Assembly: GCA_951640165.1 (NCBI GenBank)
Contig: OX621265.1
Coordinates: 19,977,001 to 20,041,000 of the forward strand
Source of the DNA: Pseudoips prasinana
Lineage: Eukaryota > Arthropoda > Insecta > Lepidoptera > Nolidae
Direction: 5' to 3'
Length of the DNA: 64,000 nucleotides
A program made the translations under genes and the position numbers. A model generated the notes under the pieces. The model was not told the DNA's origin and ran no database searches. It saw only the letters and a program-made list of their open reading frames with translations. Below are positions 58,349-64,000 of this stretch, in pieces. Each line of letters opens with the position of its first letter. The stretch's first letter is position 1.

Positions 58349-58739
58349 ATGCCAACACACTCGTCAAATATTGCACTTTATTTAAGTTACAAGTTGCACA
58401 ATGTATTCTCCGTACATTTCTCTCCTCTTTGTGGGATATAGTTATTAAATTGAACTGTACAAAGGTATATAAATTGAAAATTTAAACAGGAAGTGGGTAG
58501 TAGTTATTTCGACGAACACTAAAACTCGTACAGTCCGGTGACGCAATGCAAGCGTCCTAGGCTAACTGTAGACGATATGTAAAAAAAGGCGATATTCAAA
58601 AAGTGAGATGAAGTAGTGTGAACAGCTCGACTAAGGAATTAACTCCACTTTACAGTAGACAAGAAATAAAGGTAAATGGTTCATTCCCTGCCACTTCAAT
58701 ATTGCTACCGTGTAGCGTTAGAGTAACGTACTAATAATA

Positions 58740-59135
58740 ATAATATCCTGGGACATTATTCACACACTACCACTTGTATTATGGAAACCAGATACTAGAT
58801 CACTGATAACGTTTCTTTTGTAAATACATACTTATATAGATAACTAGCGGTTTTACCCGCGTTAAACTATATAAATTATAATTATATATAGCCTATGTGT
58901 CAATACAGGTTGTCAGCTAACTCCATACCAAATTTTATTAATATCGCTCCAGCCGTTTAGACGTGAAGAAGTAACAAACATACACACACACAAACTTTCG
59001 CCTTTATAATATTAGTGTGATTACACCCAGAATCGGGACAGACACGTTCATGCACACAAATATCTGTCTTGGGTGGGAATCGAACCCACGATCTGCAGCG
59101 TGAAAGGCAACCATGTCAACCGGTCTGTCAAACCA
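58740..59135 (-). mobile_element. SINE-B copy interrupted by a Helitron-like insert
   Basis: 58740-58841 is the tail part and 59022-59135 the box B part (GGGTGGGAATCGAACCCACG on plus) of one minus-strand SINE-B. 58842-59021 between them is an inverted Helitron-like repeat (ACTAGCGGTTTTACCCGCG). Confidence 0.75.
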
Positions 59136-59291
59136 GACAGTCGATAAACATAAACTTAAAAGTAAACCAAGATATAATCTGTTGACTTAGCTATATATAT
59201 ATATATATTACTTTGAACTTAATTAACTAAGCACACTGTAACACTAATTAGATCTCAGATATCTTGTTAACGGAATAACCTAACTGCCAGG

Positions 59292-59413
59292 AACAGACGC
59301 CAGCACATCCAGCTACCCCAATGGGTCAAATTTCTTTTATATGTTTTCAACTTTATCACAAAAGCATAAGGTTCACCTTCAATTGGGGAAGCTTGATGTG
59401 CTGGCGTCTGTAC
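59292..59413. mobile_element. 140-bp MITE copy, shortened
   Basis: ACAGACGCCAGCACATCCAG at the left and GATGTGCTGGCGTCTGTACA at the right; interior inverted relative to 33882-34023. Confidence 0.78.
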
Positions 59414-59741
59414 ATTGAAGTAGGCAAACTCAGTTTTTTTTTTATTTATTTATTGTAAGTATTGTTACACACATAAAACAATACCAAAGTAGACCAAATA
59501 CCACGAAGGTTTGTCCGGAATACTAGGTACAAGTTCTATTTAAAACTAGCGAAACAGATATTATAATGTAAAATAAATAATAAGAACCATATTTTAAGTG
59601 ACAATATATATATATATTAATACGCTGACATGACAGAGATGAACGTAGCAATCCATTTAAGAGACTGCCCACCTCCTCTGCAACTCCTCTAAACCAAAAG
59701 TGGCACTCAAAAAACTAATATTTAAGGGTTCTCGTACTGCG

Positions 59742-59920
59742 CCTTTAGCACGAGTTCCTGCAGTTTACTTACTCGATTACACGTACAGTTTCGTCCCATA
59801 CAATGAGCACCAGAGTTTTAGTTCTTAATAGTTTCCGCGAGAGGCGCTGGTGCTCAATGTATGGGAGGAAACCGTACGTGTGATCGAGTAAGTAAAACTC
59901 CAGGAACTCGTGCTAGAGGC
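59742..59920. mobile_element. Fold-back element with ~70-bp arms
   Basis: Arms share TAGCACGAGTTCCTG, TTACTTACTCGAT, CGTAC and TGAGCACCAG in inverted order; unpaired centre ~40 bp. Confidence 0.85.
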
Positions 59921-59984
59921 ACTGGACATCGAAATTCAACTGGTATTTTAAATGCTAACGAATCGCACTCATAGCTAGATGCTC

Positions 59985-60230
59985 TCACTTGTCCGTAAGT
60001 GACCGGCGAGGTTAAGCAACTAGGCTCGCGGTCGGTCCATAGATGGGTGGCAATTAAAGTGGTTTAATTTCTGAGCGTCTCCGTGCTTCGGAGAGGACGT
60101 TAAGCTGTCAGTCCCGGTTGTAGTCATTAGACAACAGTCGTTAAGCCATGTCAGAGGATTAATGAGCTGCTTGAACAACTCTGACACTGGGGTAACCACT
60201 ACCCATACGATAAGTAACTGCCGATCGATA
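59985..60230 (-). mobile_element. Dispersed repeat E copy
   Basis: Plus strand has GCTCGCGGTCGGTCCATAGA and ends AGGATTAATGAGCTGC...CCACTACCCATACGATAAG. Same family, inverted, as 61975-62200; another copy at 63630-63870. Confidence 0.7.
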
Positions 60231-60282
60231 GCTGATAAAAAGGCCAAACAAAATTGTTAATAGATGGTACCAGAATAAAAAA

Positions 60283-60675
60283 ACTTGTGTGTACTTATGT
60301 ACACGCGTTAGAAGTTATACTTCTTAATATACAACTTGAACATAGTTATCAATTTTCATACCACCTAGAACTAACGTTATGCTGTTATTTTTACGATGCG
60401 CGCGCATCGTAAAAATTCACTCTCATACCACCTAGAACTAACTTCATGCTGTTATTTTTACGATGCGCGCGCATCGTAAAAATTCACTCTCATACCACCT
60501 AGAACTAACTTCATGCTGTTATTTTTACGATGCGCGCGCATCGTAAAAATTCACTCTCATACCACCTAGAACTAACTTTATGCTGTTAAATTTTTTGGTG
60601 TCGGTGTGCGCGCGCATCGTAAAAATTCACTCTCATCATTTTTCTCCATCGCGCCAAAAGAAGTATAACTTCAAA
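60283..60675. mobile_element. MITE with amplified palindromic core
   Basis: Inverted ends GAAGTTATACTTCTT (60310-60324) and AAGAAGTATAACTTC (60659-60673). The core has four CCACCTAGAACTAAC repeats at 60361, 60428, 60494 and 60561 (period 66-67 bp). The first three each carry the 28-bp palindrome around GATGCGCGCGCATC. Confidence 0.88.
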
Positions 60676-61130
60676 AAAGAGATGGTGCTAATTTCTGAAT
60701 GAAAAGAAAGGGATAGGTGAAGACGCAAATAGAGATTTGAAAAAGATAAGGCTGAAACCAGATTTGCACCGCGGCACCGGGGGAAAGTCACACCTTGCTT
60801 CACCAAATGTTAGTTTAGAGACCAAGCAAAACATAATTTCCCATTCGATAACTACCCAAGTAAAGTAGCTGGAAAAAAATAACTCATTATTGCGCAGGAA
60901 AGAGAGAAATGCCATAGGTTGGAGGAGGCTTTTACCCGAAAGGGATCCATATTAAATACTAACAAAACTAAACAATAATAGAAATAAGGCAAACTACTAC
61001 TAATAATACTAACATCAGGCGCATTGGATCCGGTGGTGGCATTAAAGCGCGACCGTCGTTATTAACACAAGGTCCGTCATAATAATATCACCCTAATATA
61101 GACAGAACCATTGCCAATATGTATTACAAA
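60676..61130. other. No gene recognised
   Basis: Low-similarity DNA. A plus-strand frame near 60710-60860 (RDLKKIRLKPDLHRGTGG) looks like decayed coding sequence but I cannot assign it. Confidence 0.4.
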
Positions 61131-62200
61131 TATTAGACTTAAACTAGATAATTAGACTTAAACTAGATAATTAAACTTAACATAATCTCTTGACAATAAC
61201 TTGATACGAGCTAGCTAAATATCATTGCTGTTATAAAATAAATTTTATTAATGTTTTAATACTATCAATACATGTGTACCTAAATATCTATGTTACTAGA
61301 AATAATAATGTATACAACTATAATACTACAAACATGTTCTGACTATTTACAAGCGCTTTTTTGAAGTCTACGTGAATAAAAACCTTTTTTATTTTATTTT
61401 ATTTTTTATTTTATCACATTTGAATTGTACCTCAATATGGAACAATAAAGCTTTTTAATTTATTTTATAACTGGCCAAAGAAACTATGTACCTATCCCTG
61501 GAAAATTAGTGGAATTAAACCAATGATCTCTTGATTATAGATAGTATCCTTAAGCGTCATTGTCAGAAAAGACTTCATCATCATCATATCAACCGAAAGA
61601 CGACCACAGTTGGACAAAAGCCTCCCCCAAAGATCACTTCAAAGGTCTTCCGTTGCCCGCATCAAACGGCATCCCGGGGCCCTTCTAAGATCGATATAAA
61701 AACAATAAGATTAGCTGCCAGAAAAGTAGGTTAGGTTAAATAAAATAAGTAAATAAAAAAGGTTTTCATTCACGTGGACTTTAAAAAAGCACTTGTTAAT
61801 AGTCAGAACATGTTCGTAGTAATATATAATTATTTCTATTATAATATGTGGATGGAAATAATTTACAATAAGATTTATTTTATAATAGTAACTATATTTA
61901 GCTAACTTAAATTAAGTTATTGTCAAGGATCATGTGTAGGTTTAATTATCTAAATTTTAGCTTGCTTGCTTATCGTATGGGTAGTGATAACCCTAGTGTC
62001 AGAGTTGTTCAAGCCGCCCAGTAGGCCTCTGACATGGCTTAACGACTGTTGCCAAATGGCTACAACCGGGGCCGACGGCTTAACATGCCCTCCGAAGCAC
62101 GGAGACGCTCACAAATTAAACCACTTTGGCGGTCACCCATCTATGGACTGACCGCGAGCCTAGTTGCTTTACCTCGCCGATCGCTTACGTACTGGTGAGA
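61130..62200. mobile_element. Repeat cluster: LINE tails, RTE end, repeat E
   Basis: 61130-61385 is a plus-strand LINE tail (TTGAAGTCTACGTGAATAAA). 61572-61680 is an RTE 3' end on minus (CATCATCATCATATCAACCG). 61745-61965 is the LINE tail on minus. 61975-62200 is repeat E (GTCAGAGTTGTTCAAGCCGC). Confidence 0.6.
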
Positions 62201-62204
62201 GCAT

Positions 62205-63460
62205 ACTGGTTTGAAATTTAAAATAGCATCTTGATATTTTAAATTTTAGCTATAGTTACCATGTTAAAGATGAGGAATGAATAACACCCCTCATTTTTGA
62301 CGGGGTTTAATACTAATTTAGTTATGCTTGCCTACCTCTCTTTTCCTATAAGGGTATTTACGGCTCTTATAGTAAGTCCTTTATCGGAACCCACCTTCGA
62401 TCCCACCTCAAGACCCGGGATTAGAACCCGGTATACCCTATTTCGGCTGTTTTGCGAAAAAAGGGAGTGCAATATAAATAATCTATGATAGACATTCTTA
62501 TAGTCAAAGATCCAACGACAGTATTACTACGCTCAAAAGTATTGCAGCTACAGGTAAATATTATTTTTCTTGTTTTATTATAATTAGAAATTATTAGTAC
62601 CGTTATTGAAAGGTAATTTTTTTGCTCCGATGAATGTTGATATTTTATATGCTATTTTATAAGATTTAAAATGATACTAATAGATAATCAATAATTACAT
62701 CCTATTAATCCCGGGCAAGGTGCCCAGAAAGCTGGCCACATTACCCCGTTGTATAGTGAGGCTAATAGATTGTTTTAAGTATTAGCCAGCTCGCTGGTTT
62801 GTTTAGTTTTAAAAGACCCAGACAAAAGATTTCTTTATTGCATAAACAATTCTGTAAATAAAATAAAATAAATAATTCTGTAAATAGTAAACAATTCTGA
62901 ATATCAACAGGTACCCGTATCGGGCGTGTAACGGCAAGCAGATATCAATTATTATTGTTATAATATATATTTAACTAAAGAATAATTAGTAAAGATTATT
63001 TATTTGCATTAAATGTGGTTGGATCTATTTGGTTAACCAAATAGGTTATAGTTATTCTTCTCCACACACTTACCCGATTTCCGGCATATAATGCATTCAC
63101 TAATATTATAAATATTATTTTATTATTTTTATAGCCCGATATAATTTGTTGTTCAAAATTCAATCGTAAAAGTCAAATCTAATGTTTTTAAAACAGTAAT
63201 ATGTTATCTTAAAATCACATCAACGTATAAATATTGCCGTCGTATCTTGCACTATGATAAAGAATTCATGGAGAATTTGCGGCGCAATTTCTGACTATAC
63301 TTGTACTTGTTTCGTTGAGGCGAAAAAAAACTTTCTTAACTTTACTTTGTGCCAGGATGGACAGGAAAAGTACATTCTAAGTAAGTTTTGATTTATGTTT
63401 TGACTGCTCAGAAGAAATAAACAAAGAGAAAGTATTTATTCAATAATTGCACGGACCAAT
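62205..63460. other. No gene recognised
   Basis: AT-rich. It contains a possible LINE fragment with CCCGGGATTAGAACCCGG near 62410 and a perfect 20-bp palindrome CTATTTGGTTAACCAAATAG at 63025-63044. Confidence 0.45.
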
Positions 63461-63464
63461 AGGC

Positions 63465-64000
63465 CAGTTAAGTTGACCTGTTAGTCTAGTGAAAAGTGTC
63501 TGGACTGCTAAGCTAAAGGTCATAGGTTCGATCCTAAAGTCTTCAAAATGCACGATTATTTGTTGTCTGGGTGTAATTTATCTATAATATATATGTATTT
63601 AGAAATATAATAGAGACGTTCAAAGCCAGATGCTCTCTCCGATCCGTAACTGTTTGGAAAGATTAAGCAAGTAGGCTCGCGGTAAGCGCATAGATGGGTA
63701 ACTACCAAAGTTGATTAATTTCTTAGTGACTCCGTGATTCGGAGGGCGCGTTAAGTTGTCGGTCCCGACTATAGCCATTAGACGACAGTCGTTAAGTCAT
63801 GTCAGAGGCCTACTAAGCGGCTTAAACAATTCTGACACTAGGGTAACCACTGCCCATACAATAAGTAAGTAATATATAAGTATGTTCATATATATCAGTT
63901 GTCTGCTTGCCATAGTACAGGCTCTGCCTAGTTTGGGATCAGATGGCATTGTGATTGACGGTTGGCGTGGTTGGTAAGTGCTTGCCTTTCACGCCGCGTC
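63465..64000 (+). mobile_element. SINE and repeat E cluster at the right edge
   Basis: 63465-63620 is a diverged tRNA-headed SINE (TAGGTTCGATCCTAAAG). 63630-63870 is repeat E (minus). 63880-63945 is a SINE-B tail (TAGTTTGGGATCAGATGGC). 63949-64000 begins another SINE-B head (GTTGGCGTGGTTGGTAAGTG) cut by the edge. Confidence 0.6.

Noticed and set aside
60688..60915. 75-codon minus-strand ORF with a hydrophobic start, considered as the missing Fas3 signal-peptide exon
   Set aside because: No donor after a small-residue cleavage site and no phase-1 ending with G; the plus strand of this region looks like decayed coding sequence instead.

Overview
The window is animal nuclear DNA, AT-rich and packed with transposable elements. 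It most likely comes from a moth or butterfly. The evidence is the repeat set: RTE-type LINEs ending in ATG repeats, several tRNA-headed SINE families, Helitron-like elements, a DD82E mariner relative, and many copies of typical lepidopteran dispersed repeats. I cannot name the species.

The one host gene I can support is on the minus strand. It encodes a three-Ig-domain, single-pass membrane protein that I identify as Fasciclin 3 (Fas3), a homophilic cell adhesion molecule. I rebuilt twelve coding exons by following reading frame and splice phase; every junction in the two transcript models closes in frame. In transcription order they are 44427-44523, 42594-42675, 41068-41191, 38000-38122, 36307-36498, 34838-35031, 31939-32080 and 26972-27085 (membrane span). 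The transcript then takes one of two endings: 23218-23381 (short tail, C-terminus DTAV), or 13776-13812 (37-nt micro-exon), 5735-5873 and 4296-4442 (long tail with two tyrosine motifs). A 23-nt candidate exon at 24741-24763 could be a third ending. The signal-peptide exon was not found; it probably lies beyond the right edge.

Everything else is intron, flank or mobile DNA. 1-4295 is the 3' flank, with two tandem-repeat arrays. 5.9-27 kb is the large tail introns, carrying a full-length RTE LINE with an intact ORF and a 13-bp target duplication. 27.4-29.4 kb is a mariner-type element with a broken, intron-containing transposase. 30-44 kb is the Ig-domain exons separated by repeat-filled introns. 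44.5-64 kb is probably the first intron or the upstream region. It holds LINE remnants, SINEs, a hAT-type MITE, and two DNA transposons (52739-55076 and 56128-57349) whose ends and target duplications can be seen but whose genes I do not recognise.

The most unusual points are: the two unassigned transposons; five fold-back sequences, three of them near-perfect palindromes with loops of 2-5 nt; an insertion flanked by a ~45-bp duplication of a Fas3 exon/intron boundary; internally deleted RTE derivatives that look like a non-autonomous family; and the tail choice in Fas3 between a PDZ-ligand end and an ITIM/ITSM-like end.
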